Source: Microcystis aeruginosa FD4
GTDB lineage: Bacteria; Cyanobacteriota; Cyanobacteriia; Cyanobacteriales; Microcystaceae
Direction: 5' to 3'
Length of the DNA: 64,000 nucleotides
Assembly: GCF_009792235.1 (NCBI RefSeq)
Contig: NZ_CP046973.1
Coordinates: 4,960,001 to 5,024,000 of the forward strand
Positions 9,541 to 18,471 of this stretch are shown here, piece after piece. Each line of letters opens with the position of its first letter. The first letter of the stretch is position 1. Made by a program: the position numbers and the translations under genes. The notes beneath the pieces were generated by a model. The model was not told the DNA's origin, made no database searches, and saw only the letters and a program-made list of their open reading frames with translations.

Positions 9541-9756
9541 TGCTAACAGGTTAGGGTTTGTCTGTAAGGATAGAGTCTAGTAGGAGTCTATAGGACGAAA
9601 GCGAGAGAAGGTAAAGGATTCGGGAAACCGAAAACCACTAAGACTACGAATGTATGGAAGGCTATCCACTGGGCGAAAATCCAAAGATATGTTTTCAAGC
9701 TCCAAAAGAGAATATACCAAGCGGCTAAATCGGGACAGGATGCAAAGGTTAGAAAG

Positions 9757-11433
9757 TTGCAACGTCTATTAGTGAAATCATACTACGCTCGTCTATTAGC
9801 AGTACGCAAAGTAACCCAAGATAATCAAGGAAAGAAAACAGCAGGAGTCGATGGAGTGATAGCAGTATCCCCAGAACAAAGGCTAAATCTAACCGAAGAA
9901 ATCAAGGGAACACTGAAAGCAAAACCGTTAAGAAGGGTGTGGATTCCTAAACCCGGTAGGGATGAAAAACGTCCACTAGGAATACCAACCACCAAAGATA
10001 GAGCTAGACAAGCGTTGGTTAAGTTGGCGCTTGAACCAGAATGGGAGTCAAAAATGGAAGGAACCAGCTATGGTTTCCGACCCGGAAGGTCTGCCCATGA
10101 CGCAATATCAAGGATATACACCACCATTAATACAGGTAGCTACTTTGTATTAGATGCCGATATTGCCAAGTGTTTTGACCGAATTAATCACGACTTTTTA
10201 CTGTCTAAAATTCACTGTCCAAGTTCCCTGAAAAGAGACATTAAACAATGGCTCAAAGCAGGAGTATTGGATAACGGCGCATTTGAAGAAACAGATACAG
10301 GGACACCCCAAGGAGGGGTAATAAGTCCACTACTAGCCAACATCGCACTGGATGGAATGGCAAGATTGACCGAAACACAATTCCCTAAAAGGAAGAATAG
10401 AAATCAAGCTGTTCTAATAAGATACGCCGATGATTTTGTAGTGATTTCACCATCACTAGAAATTATTGAACAGTGCCAAACTGCCATTTCCGAATGGTTA
10501 AAACCGATAGGATTAGAACTCAAACCAGAAAAAACCAGAGTGTGTCACACACTTAACCCCATTGAGTACAAGGGGAAAATAGAAGAACCCGGTTTTGATT
10601 TCTTAGGATTCAATATCAGACAATACCCAGCCGGAAAATACAAAGCAGGTAAAATAACGAAAGGAATACCTAAAACATTCCTAACCCACATTAAACCTAG
10701 CCAAAAAGCAGTTAAAGCCCACACAGAAGCGATTAAAGGTGTAATCAAGAAATACAAAACAACACCTCAATCAGCCCTGATTAGTCACTTAAACCCAATC
10801 ATTAGAGGTTGGGCTAACTACTACTCAGGAGTAGTATCTATGGATACCTTCAATAAACTAGATTACACAATCTGGTTAATGTTAAGGGCATGGACAGTAT
10901 CAAGATGCGGTAAAGCGAACTACAAAAAGCTGAGTAATTATTTTAGACCGGGAACAGTCAAACTCAGCGATGGGAAAGAAAGACACGAATCCTGGTTATT
11001 TCAAACCAAAGACGGGTTTCAATTATGGAAGCATAACTGGACTCCAATTGTCAGACATACCTTAGTACGCACCGACGCTTCACCTTACGACGGAAATTGG
11101 ACTTACTGGGCGACCAGAAGAGGACAAGCAATCGACACACCTACAAGAGTAGCCAAACTACTTAAGAAGCAACAAGGCAAGTGTAGCCGATGTGGACAAT
11201 ACTTTACCCCCTCAGATTTAATTGAAGTTGACCACATTCACCCTATCAGCTTAGGCGGAAAGGATGAATACAAAAACCTTCAATTACTACACCGCCACTG
11301 TCACGATGATAAATCGGCAACTGATGGAAGCCTTAAATCATCTACATTAACATCATCAGAAGTTAGTGTAGATAATACAAGGTCAACCAAAAGAAGTCAA
11401 GTTGTATCCTTAACAAGGGAACAGTTAAACTAG
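9757..11433 (+). CDS. ltrA: Group II intron reverse transcriptase/maturase with HNH
   Basis: The frame encodes 558 residues from a TTG at 9757. RT motifs include GTSYGFRPGRSAHDAI, FDRINHDFLL and the catalytic LIRYADDFVVIS. A maturase (X) domain follows, with LNPIIRGWANYYSG. A C-terminal HNH endonuclease has CSRCGQYF, IEVDHIHPISLGGKD and LHRHCHDDK. The same frame is open upstream to about 9573 and encodes the usual N-terminal RT region (NVWKAIHWAKIQRYVFKLQK), but with no ATG, GTG or TTG there. The true protein therefore begins upstream by an unusual start, or the start was lost. The protein mediates splicing and retrohoming in this family. Confidence 0.88.
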   Translation: MQRLLVKSYYARLLAVRKVTQDNQGKKTAGVDGVIAVSPEQRLNLTEEIKGTLKAKPLRRVWIPKPGRDEKRPLGIPTTKDRARQALVKLALEPEWESKMEGTSYGFRPGRSAHDAISRIYTTINTGSYFVLDADIAKCFDRINHDFLLSKIHCPSSLKRDIKQWLKAGVLDNGAFEETDTGTPQGGVISPLLANIALDGMARLTETQFPKRKNRNQAVLIRYADDFVVISPSLEIIEQCQTAISEWLKPIGLELKPEKTRVCHTLNPIEYKGKIEEPGFDFLGFNIRQYPAGKYKAGKITKGIPKTFLTHIKPSQKAVKAHTEAIKGVIKKYKTTPQSALISHLNPIIRGWANYYSGVVSMDTFNKLDYTIWLMLRAWTVSRCGKANYKKLSNYFRPGTVKLSDGKERHESWLFQTKDGFQLWKHNWTPIVRHTLVRTDASPYDGNWTYWATRRGQAIDTPTRVAKLLKKQQGKCSRCGQYFTPSDLIEVDHIHPISLGGKDEYKNLQLLHRHCHDDKSATDGSLKSSTLTSSEVSVDNTRSTKRSQVVSLTREQLN

Positions 11434-11507
11434 GAGCCGTGTGAGGTGAAAGTCTCATGCACGGTTCTGAATGGGAGGGGAGGTCGGTGACGACCTTCTC
11501 GACCCCT
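11434..11507 (+). ncRNA. Group II intron domains V and VI
   Basis: GAGCCGTGTGAGG-TGAAA-GTCTCATGCACGGTTCT folds as the domain V hairpin with the catalytic AGC triad and a GAAA-type loop at 11434-11468. The next bases form a domain VI stem (GGGAGGGGAGGTCG, GTGA loop, CGACCTTCTCGACCC). The intron ends 3 bases later. The open reading frame stops one base before domain V. Confidence 0.82.
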
Positions 11508-11510
11508 AAT

Positions 11511-11606
11511 TTTCCTTATATTACGCTAAATACGCACTTTTTCAAGAATCTTTCCGTATATTACAATCAAATGGAATGATCGCAGGAAGGTTTTCGTATA
11601 TCACGC
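11511..11606. repeat. Three 16-bp repeats at exact 40-bp spacing
   Basis: TTTCCTTATATTACGC (11511), TTTCCGTATATTACAA (11551) and TTTTCGTATATCACGC (11591) are related units starting exactly 40 bp apart. The same motif is present inverted just before the intron (ends at 7051). Together with the gene-free 11607-12058 stretch, this 548-bp region has no gene that I can support. Confidence 0.6.
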
Positions 11607-12058
11607 CCAAAAGCGTGTTAGCCAGATTAGCGTACTGTAAACAGCACTAATTGTTGTCTTTTTTTAGGGGTGATCGGCAACATTACTGTCAATTTACCCC
11701 TAGTTTTCTCTCTTGGCTTAGTCTGTAACCAATCTTTACAAAGCTGTAACTTGATCCCAGGGAATAAGTTAATCTAGCATTAGGCGATCGCTCCTCAGCA
11801 ATTGAGAAAGTTTTCACAACGTCCAACGGTAGCAAGCAATTATTGTCCAGATCAGCGATCGCTGAATAATTGCCTCACGATTAGCATTGACGTTACCCCA
11901 TCAAACCGACTCTATAGAGGCAGTGGGATTGATTTAGCGATCACTATCGAATATCCAAGAAAAAAAACACCTCACCTTAAGGGTGGTGAAGACGGGATCA
12001 ATAATCAAAGCGGCTAGGCAATATACCATTAAAGAATCATCTCCCCGCAGTAAACACC

Positions 12059-13130
12059 ATGCCAGTTAAAGGCCAAGCCAAGACAATAGGAATGCTAATT
12101 CCCACCCTTTTACAGGGGGATGTAGAGGGGTGGAAAAATACGGGCTGGGCCGGCGTTACCTCAACCACGGAGGAACTGCTCCGCTACTGGTTTGAAGAGG
12201 AACGGGAAGGTGCTAACTTTCACCCCTGCCAGCAACAGGCGATCGAAACGATCATCTACTGTCACGAAATTCTCGGCATCCAAAACCCCTACCAACTCTA
12301 TCAAGAGTTCGCACCTGGACATCCCCGTGTGGCAGAAGCGGCACGATCAAAGACTTTACAGGATGAACTCGCTCCTATTACCTTCCCTAAATACTGTCTC
12401 AAAATGGCGACGGGAAGCGGTAAGACTTGGGTGCTTAATGCCCTGCTAGTGTGGCACTATTTCAACGCGCTCAACGATGAACGTCCCGGATTATTTACCC
12501 ATCGCTTTCTCATCGTCACGCCGGGCAAAGAAGTCCAGAAAAGAATCCTAGATGCTGTCAAATTGGGCGGCGAAGCTGACATCAATAAACCCCTATTCAT
12601 GCCCCCCGGTGTGCGCTGGCGCGATCGCTTCTATTTTGAGCTTTATGAACCGAGCGACTTCCGAGAAAACCTCACTCTCACCGATGACTCGTTTGTAGTG
12701 GTGACGAACTGGCAGCAGTTTCGCTTCGCTAAGGATGACCCGTCTCTCTGGGAAGATTTATTAGGGGAACGAGAAGAAACTCCCAAAGCGGAAATCATCG
12801 CCGACCTGCTCACCAAATATCCCGATATTTGTATCCTCAACGATGAAGCCCACCACGTCCATGCTGCCAAACGCCCCAATAAAGAGACGGGCAAAGATGA
12901 AGAGTTGATCTGGCGGCGATTCATGACATTTCTCCATCAACAACAGTCAGAACGCCATGCAGATAAGGATTATCGGGTATTTCAGCAGATAGATTTCAGT
13001 GCTACTCCCTTTTTCGGCAGCGGCGAGAATAAAGACTATTTTCCCCATATCGTCTATGACTATAACCTTGCCCAAGCTAGTGCCGATATGCTGGTTAAAC
13101 AATTGTTCCTAGAACAGCGCCAGGGATATA
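12059..13130 (+). pseudogene. DEAD/DEAH helicase, type III restriction-like, truncated
   Basis: About 357 native residues precede a miniature element. Visible motifs are FHPCQQQAIETIIYC (Q-like region), KMATGSGKTWVL (Walker A), RFLIVTPGKEVQKRI (Ia), LNDEAHHVH (DEAH-type Walker B) and FSATPFFGSG (SAT, motif III). This is the first RecA lobe of a Res-subunit-like SF2 helicase, usually 800-1000 residues. The second lobe is gone. Removing the element would still give a stop after about 15 codons (at 14386 or nearby), so the gene was already truncated before the element inserted. No methylase partner is nearby. Confidence 0.8.
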
Positions 13131-13282
13131 ATACCATTTTTCAAAAGTAATGACAGAGATGGTTATGCCTGGTGCATCTCAATTTTGTCGAAATATCCAG
13201 ATGACATTTTGGGCGCACGCGGTGCGCCCCTACCATTGGCGAAATAATATTATTGTAGGGGCGAATTGCATTCGCCCTCTTT

Positions 13283-14202
13283 AGATCTCTTGCAAAAGTA
13301 ATCAAGATATATCCTTTTGTCGGTAACGAAGTTCGTAATTGTAGATACCAGCAATCAAATTCAATCTCAGACCAAATCGCCGTCTGCGATTTCTGTATCT
13401 TGATGAAAGTATCCGAAATATTTTGAGACGACGATGAATATGTTCTATAACTATGCGCCGTTGTGATAACTGACGATTGGCTTTTTTTGGCTCTTTACTT
13501 AGTTTTTTTTTCTTTTTTTTATGAGGAATTTGACTGTTTTGATGGATTTTCTGAATTCCTTGATAGCCTTTATCCCCTAATATTTCTATTTCCTTATTTA
13601 ACCTTATTTTGCTCTCTTTCCACAGTCGAAAATCATGGACTCTTCCTTTCTCACAACGGACACAGATTACCTGCTCGCTTTTTTGATCGGCAACGACTTG
13701 CGACTTTAATGTGTGGTATCCCTGCTTGCCACTATAGTATGATTTCTGTTTTTTTTTGGGTCTTTCTATCTCCTGTTCTGACACATCCACCACTATTATT
13801 TATATTTCACTATTACTTTCTAATAGGGCTTTTTTTCCGGGTAGATTAAACAGACCTGATTTGATGAGAATATTCTCTACTTTCCTAACAATTCTATACG
13901 CCGTTGATTCGTTAACACCCCAACTATTTCCCCGATGAAAATAGGTGCGATATTCTCGCCAATATTCTAATGTTATTAGTAGTTGGTCTTCCGTACTCAA
14001 TTTGCTAGGCCTACCTGTCTTTTTTTGCCAAACTTTTTCTGCCTTTAGGACTGTTACCATATCCTTAAATGTATCTGGATACACGCCACACAAGCGTTTG
14101 AACTCTGTTGGCTTTAAAGTTTTTACTTGTTCGTAAGTCATCTTTCAATCTTAACTCTTGGACTATTTTATCCTATTTTGTCTAGACTTATGCAAGAGAT
14201 CT
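13283..14202 (-). mobile_element. IS5-family element (920 bp) nested in the miniature element
   Basis: Terminal inverted repeats are AGATCTCTTGCAAAAGT and AGATCTCTTGCATAAGT. A TTT duplication lies on each side (13280-13282 and 14203-14205). Comparison with the empty copy at 17095-17383 fixes the insertion point. The single transposase frame contains an in-frame stop. Confidence 0.87.
13302..14141 (-). pseudogene. IS5-family transposase with in-frame TAA
   Basis: The frame from ATG 14141 encodes the HTH half (TYEQVKTLKPTEFKRLCGVY; WGVNESTAYRIVRKVENILI). It hits TAA at 13800-13802 and continues in the same frame as IIVVDVSEQEIERPKKKQKS, which carries the first catalytic Asp, then GDKGYQGI and RRIVIEHIHRRLKIFRILSS. 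Only one codon is wrong (SEI-stop-IIVVD), consistent with a Glu codon GAA changed to TAA. A GTG at 13793 would make only the second half. This copy is probably inactive. Confidence 0.82.
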
Positions 14203-14372
14203 TTTGAACAACTTCTGCTGCTCACCTTAAGTGAGAGAAAATCACCAATAGGATACCATTTTTCTTTATTCGCGTCACAACGAATGCAGGCTTGGCAAGC
14301 ATTCGAGCGTGGATGTCTGTCATGGATTTAGAAATTTGGTATTAGATTTGGGTTAAGTCGCAGAAAAAATAA

Positions 14373-14394
14373 CCGAACTTAAACTTAAGTTCGG
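14373..14394 (-). terminator. Rho-independent terminator of desC
   Basis: CCGAACTTAA, AC loop, TTAAGTTCGG forms a 10-bp perfect stem. On the minus strand it is followed by TTATTTTTT. It lies 29 bp past the desaturase stop. Confidence 0.8.
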
Positions 14395-14422
14395 CTAGAT
14401 TTAATTTAACTACTGGACAAAA

Positions 14423-15256
14423 CTAACTTTCTGTCGCCGTTGCCGTGGTGGGAGGCAACTTAATATTAGTAGCTAATCCCAGAATTTGCAGCAGACGAAT
14501 GGTCATCCAAGTCAGATCAACCTCCCACCATTGTAGGCCATGACGGGCCGAATACTGATAGGCATGGTGATTATTGTGCCAACCTTCACCGAAAGTTAAG
14601 AGAGCAACCCACCAACAATTTTTAGAATTATCGTGGGATTCATGGCTAACATAACCGAATTTGTGGGTGGCGCTGTTGACAAACCAAGTGGAGTGGAAAA
14701 CTAAGACCAAGCGAACAAAAATTCCCCAAATTACAAAGGGCCAACCACCCATAGCATAGAGAATTAAGCCTAAAACAATTTGGATAGGAACAAAATAATT
14801 TTGACAGAATTTATAGAAAGGATCGTCGGCGATATCTTGGGTAAAACGGGCAATTTCTTCGTCGGCAGGAATTTCGTGCAGCATCCAACCCATGTGACTC
14901 CACCAGAAACCTTTATTAGAATCGTGGGGATCGGGGGCAGTATCAGAATATTTATGATGAATACGATGTAAACCTATCCATGCGATCGCACCTCCCTGAC
15001 AAGCGAGGGTCCCGCACAAAACCAGAAAGTATTCTAACCATTTGGGAGTCTTAAAACTCCGATGGGAAACCAAACGATGAAAACCGAGGGTAATTCCTAA
15101 ACCCCCAGTAATCCAATAGAGAATCAATGTTACTCCCACAGCACCCCAGCTAAAATTGCCAGGCAAGAAGGCTAAAAGAGCCACTAAGTGGATAAAAGCC
15201 ATGTAGAGGAGAGTCACCCAGTCAATGGGAAGTTTTTCGGAAGTCGCAACAGTCAT
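14423..15256 (-). CDS. desC: Acyl-lipid/acyl-CoA delta-9 desaturase
   Basis: This 277-residue membrane di-iron desaturase introduces the first double bond into fatty acyl chains of membrane lipids. The three histidine boxes are visible: HRLVSH (about residue 60), HRIHH (about 97) and HNNHH (about 229). Hydrophobic spans surround them. ATG at 15256 (MTVATSEKLP) is preferred over an in-frame TTG four codons upstream. A clear terminator follows. In this family cyanobacterial members act on lipid-bound acyl groups using ferredoxin. Confidence 0.92.
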   Translation of the reverse strand: MTVATSEKLPIDWVTLLYMAFIHLVALLAFLPGNFSWGAVGVTLILYWITGGLGITLGFHRLVSHRSFKTPKWLEYFLVLCGTLACQGGAIAWIGLHRIHHKYSDTAPDPHDSNKGFWWSHMGWMLHEIPADEEIARFTQDIADDPFYKFCQNYFVPIQIVLGLILYAMGGWPFVIWGIFVRLVLVFHSTWFVNSATHKFGYVSHESHDNSKNCWWVALLTFGEGWHNNHHAYQYSARHGLQWWEVDLTWMTIRLLQILGLATNIKLPPTTATATES

Positions 15257-15375
15257 TGAATAACCCAAAGGGAAACAACAGGAGACAGAGCATCATTGTC
15301 TTATCTGTCTCGATTTGACACAGGGGGAACTTTGACGCTCAATAAATAGTAACAAATATCACAGTCTATTGTTTT

Positions 15376-16599
15376 ATGGATATCCCCTCTCTACTCCACA
15401 GGGCAGAAAAGGCCTTACTCCCCATCTTTTCGGAAATTGACGCACAGGTCAAGGAAAATCTCCGTCAAGTCCTCTGTGCTTTTCGTGAAAACCGCGTCGG
15501 GGTGCATCATTTTGCTAGTGTTAGTGGTTATGGTCATGATGACTTGGGACGGGATACTCTAGATCAAGTGTTCGCTCAAGTCCTGGGGGCCGAAAAGGCG
15601 GCGGTGCGGGTACAATTTGTTTCAGGAACCCATGCGATCGCCTGTGCCTTGTATGGGGTTCTCCGACCGGGGGATGAGATGTTAGCGGTAGCCGGTGCGC
15701 CCTACGATACCCTAGAGGAAGTAATTGGAATTAGGGGCAGTGGTCAAGGCTCTTTAAAGGATTTTGGCGTTAGTTATCGCCAATTAGAGCTAGATTCTAC
15801 TGGTGCGATCGATTGGTTGGCTTTAGCAACGGCAGTTAAACCCCAAACCCGTTTAGTACATATTCAAAGGTCTTGCGGTTATTCGTGGCGATCGAGTTTG
15901 TCTATTGACGAAATCGAGAGAATTGTTCATATAGTTAAACAACAAAACCCGAATACGGTCTGTTTTGTCGATAATTGCTATGGAGAATTTATCAACACCC
16001 AAGAACCCACCGACGTGGGAGCAGATCTAATGGCCGGTTCTCTAATTAAAAATCCCGGAGGTACAATTGTCACGGCCGGGGGATACATAGCAGGTAAAGC
16101 GGAATTAGTGGAAATGGCCTGCTATCGTCTGACAGCACCTGGAATCGGTAGCGAGGGAGGGGCAACTTTTGACCAAAATCGTCTTCTTTATCAGGGATTG
16201 TTTCTAGCGCCGCAAATGGTGGGAGAAGCGATGAAAGGCAGTCATTTAATTGCCTATGTGGGGGATAAGTTGGGTTATCCAGTCAATCCCGCTCCTTTTG
16301 TGCCTCGACGCGATATCATTCAAGCGATTAAACTCGGTTCCCCCGATAAGCTGATTGCCTTCTGTAAAGCCATTCAAGCCTATTCTCCCATCGGTTCCTA
16401 CTTGGATCCCATTCCTGCCCAAATGCCGGGCTATGAGAGCCAAGTAGTGATGGCTGGTGGCACGTTTATCGATGGTAGCACCTCGGAATTCTCCGCCGAT
16501 GGACCCCTACGGGAACCCTATATCGTTTTTTGTCAGGGGGGAACCCATTGGACTCATATTTCCCTGGCCCTAGAACAAGCGATCGCTGCTTTATCTTGA
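15376..16599 (+). CDS. Methionine gamma-lyase-like PLP enzyme (aluminum resistance family)
   Basis: This 407-residue fold-type I PLP protein belongs to the family labelled methionine gamma-lyase family or aluminum resistance protein. VQFVSGTHAIACALYG is the cofactor-phosphate region, FVDNCYGEF supplies the Asp near the PLP nitrogen, and GSLIKNPGGTIV carries the likely Schiff-base Lys. The length is normal for the family. The substrate is not established by the sequence. It is divergent from desC with 119 bp between them and has no operon partner. Confidence 0.85.
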   Translation: MDIPSLLHRAEKALLPIFSEIDAQVKENLRQVLCAFRENRVGVHHFASVSGYGHDDLGRDTLDQVFAQVLGAEKAAVRVQFVSGTHAIACALYGVLRPGDEMLAVAGAPYDTLEEVIGIRGSGQGSLKDFGVSYRQLELDSTGAIDWLALATAVKPQTRLVHIQRSCGYSWRSSLSIDEIERIVHIVKQQNPNTVCFVDNCYGEFINTQEPTDVGADLMAGSLIKNPGGTIVTAGGYIAGKAELVEMACYRLTAPGIGSEGGATFDQNRLLYQGLFLAPQMVGEAMKGSHLIAYVGDKLGYPVNPAPFVPRRDIIQAIKLGSPDKLIAFCKAIQAYSPIGSYLDPIPAQMPGYESQVVMAGGTFIDGSTSEFSADGPLREPYIVFCQGGTHWTHISLALEQAIAALS

Positions 16600-16695
16600 A
16601 TGGTTCCTCTCACCCTCCTTCTCTCCCTTAGTTAAAGTCGTCAGTCGTCAGTCGTCAGGGGAGCATCTCATTTATGTAAGTGAGTAATTATACTT
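16600..16695. repeat. GTCGTCA short tandem repeats
   Basis: The heptamer GTCGTCA is repeated downstream of the PLP gene (about 16636-16660) and again at 17001-17031. These are low-complexity intergenic repeats typical of this type of genome. I see no gene in 16600-17435 beyond the two miniature elements. Confidence 0.5.
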
Positions 16696-16910
16696 AGGGT
16701 ATGCTGAAAAAGTTTCTCGTGGGGGTAGGGTGTGGGGTGTGGGGTGTAGGGTGTAGGGTTTTACCAATTTTCATCTGGTCAATTACCTAATTTTCAGAGA
16801 AAAAGTCCCTGAATTTTCCCCCCGATCCCCGCAATGGCTGGCACTTTTTGAGGGTAAAAAAGTCTAAAAGTCCTATCCAACAAGGTTTTTAGATTTATTC
16901 AGCAGACCCT
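16696..16910. mobile_element. Second miniature element family, 215-bp copy
   Basis: The inverted ends are AGGGTATGCTGAAAAAG and, read inward from the right, AGGGTCTGCTGAATAAA. ACTT flanks both sides (16692-16695 and 16911-16914), consistent with a 4-bp target duplication. A homologous copy lies at 29826-30140. Internal GTGGGGTGTAGGGT runs differ in number between copies. It does not code for protein. Confidence 0.75.
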
Positions 16911-17094
16911 ACTTATCCCTAAAACTGCTTTTTAGCAAGGCTTTCAAAATAGCTTGACATAAAAACCTGATTTAGGGGTTACAAAGGTGAGATGCTCCCA
17001 GTCGTCAGTCGTCAAGTCGTCAAGTCGTCATACCTTCTTTAAAAACTCAGTTATGGATTGTTTCTCCCCACCCTATACTTTTTAAACAGGATTT

Positions 17095-17383
17095 ATACCA
17101 AATTTCTAAATCCATGACAGACATCCACGCTCGAATGCTTGCCAAGCCTGCATTCGTTGTGACGCGAATAAAGAAAAATGGTATCCTATTGGTGATTTTC
17201 TCTCACTTAAGGTGAGCAGCAGAAGTTGTTCAAAGAGGGCGAAGGCAATTCGCCCCTACAATAATATTATTTCGCCAATGGTAGGGGCGCACCGCGTGCG
17301 CCCAAAATGTCATCTGGATATTTCGACAAAATTGAGATGCACCAGGCATAACCATCTCTGTCATTACTTTTGAAAAATGGTAT
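17095..17383. mobile_element. 289-bp miniature element (IS630-type ends), uninterrupted copy
   Basis: This copy is nearly identical to the one at 13131-14342 but inverted and without the IS5 insertion. It contains internal palindromes such as GGGCGCACGCGGTGCGCCC. The right flank shows TA; the left flank is TT, so the duplication has decayed or was imperfect. It lies just upstream of the prohibitin gene and could affect its promoter. Confidence 0.85.
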
Positions 17384-17435
17384 TAGTATAAGAACAGTGC
17401 TACGATAAAACTGATCAAATATCTAAGAAGTTGTC

Positions 17436-18251
17436 ATGAATTACAATCGCCATATAATACCATTAATGGCCGGGGGAATTTTGATATTAGCCATTACTAC
17501 CATACTGCGCCCTTTTGTCATTATTGATACGGGCGAACGCGGCGTTGTCATGTACTTTGGCAAAGTGCAAAAACAAATCCTCGATGAAGGAATTCCTCCT
17601 GTTATACCGATTGTTACCAAGATCAAGCCCCTCAACGTTCGAGTACAAACAACGGAAGTAAAGGCAAAAGGAGCTTCTAAGGATTTGCAAGATGTGGAAA
17701 CAACTATTATCGTTAACTGGCACATCGACCCCGACAAAGTTAATCAGATTTATCAACAAGTTGGGGATATAAATGTGATTGTCTCTGGTATTATCAACCC
17801 AGCAGTATCGGAAATTGTCAAAGCGGCAACAGCACAACGTCCCGTACAAAATATCTTGCAAGAGCGGGGAGAACTCAAACGTGAAATTGACACTTCCCTC
17901 GCCGAAAGATTAAGACGTTATGGGATAATTATCAATGATGTATCTCTCGTTAATTTTGGTTTTTCTGAAGAGTTTAACGCGGCGATTGAAGCCAAACAAG
18001 TAGCGGAACAAAAGGCAGAAGAAGCTGCTTTTCGCGCACAACAAGCAGAACAGGAAGCGAAAGGGGAAATCAACCGCGCGAAGGGACAGGCGGAAGCTCA
18101 AAAACTATTGCGCCAAAACCTAACAGCAGAAATTTTACAACAACGAGCAATCGAAAAGTGGGATGGACGTTTTCCTGTCGTCATGGGGGGTTCAGGCTTC
18201 CTTCCCCTGATCAACATCGATTCCAATTTGTTATCATCTCAAAAAAAGTAA
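17436..18251 (+). CDS. Prohibitin-family SPFH protein
   Basis: This 271-residue protein has an N-terminal membrane anchor (residues about 8-25), an SPFH/band-7 domain (TGERGVVMYFGKVQKQILDEG onward) and an Ala/Glu-rich coiled coil near residues 175-230 (AEQKAEEAAFRAQQAEQEAK). Prohibitins form membrane-bound rings that scaffold or protect membrane proteins. The cyanobacterial member is linked to the thylakoid and plasma membranes and to FtsH. It is a single gene 52 bp after a miniature element. Confidence 0.9.
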   Translation: MNYNRHIIPLMAGGILILAITTILRPFVIIDTGERGVVMYFGKVQKQILDEGIPPVIPIVTKIKPLNVRVQTTEVKAKGASKDLQDVETTIIVNWHIDPDKVNQIYQQVGDINVIVSGIINPAVSEIVKAATAQRPVQNILQERGELKREIDTSLAERLRRYGIIINDVSLVNFGFSEEFNAAIEAKQVAEQKAEEAAFRAQQAEQEAKGEINRAKGQAEAQKLLRQNLTAEILQQRAIEKWDGRFPVVMGGSGFLPLINIDSNLLSSQKK

Positions 18252-18471
18252 ATAACTTTAGTTCGCGTTAAAGAGATTTTGCCATGACTTCCACGAAAGA
18301 ATAGGGCCAGCTACGGTAAAATTTCCAACAAGAACGAGCATCGTAGATCGACAAAAATGAGATGCACCCAGTTTTCCAACTTGTTTAACTCGATGCTGGA
18401 TGGGAAAATCATCACAAATCTAACTATACTCATTACAATATAAATATCAACGACCACGATTAAAAACTCTT

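Larger units (their letters stand above)
7053..11510 (+). mobile_element. Group II intron, interrupted by an IS
   Basis: The 5' end is GTGCG at 7053, matching the GUGYG start consensus. Structured non-coding DNA follows to about 7690, then an encoded RT/maturase/HNH protein, a domain V hairpin at 11434-11468 and a domain VI stem at about 11469-11507. Placing the ends at 7053 and 11510 makes the joined exons an imperfect palindrome (TAATATACGGAAA, C, TTTCCTTATATTA), which supports the borders. Without the IS at 7704-9540 and one copy of its duplication, the intron is about 2.6 kb, a normal size. The nested IS and a missing canonical start for its protein make active mobility doubtful. Confidence 0.82.
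13131..14342. mobile_element. 289-bp miniature element (IS630-type ends) holding an IS5 element
   Basis: The ends ATACCATTTTTCAAAAG and, read inward from the right, ATACCAAATTTCTAAATCC match the IS630 element at 635-1778. TA dinucleotides flank both ends (13129-13130 and 14343-14344). Removing the IS5 element (13283-14202) and its 3-bp duplication leaves 289 bp, exactly the length of the copy at 17095-17383, which is nearly identical in inverse orientation. It has no coding capacity of its own and terminates the helicase frame. Confidence 0.87.

Noticed and set aside
11511..11606. Possible mini-CRISPR
   Set aside because: The repeats are only 16 bp, imperfect, and too few, with no cas genes in the window.
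11802..12017. 71-residue open frame between the intron and the helicase
   Set aside because: It is made of HIP1-rich intergenic sequence, has no recognisable motif and no good RBS; it looks like chance.
13302..13793. IS5 transposase as a two-ORF programmed frameshift element
   Set aside because: Both parts are in the same frame, separated by one TAA, so a frameshift is not involved.
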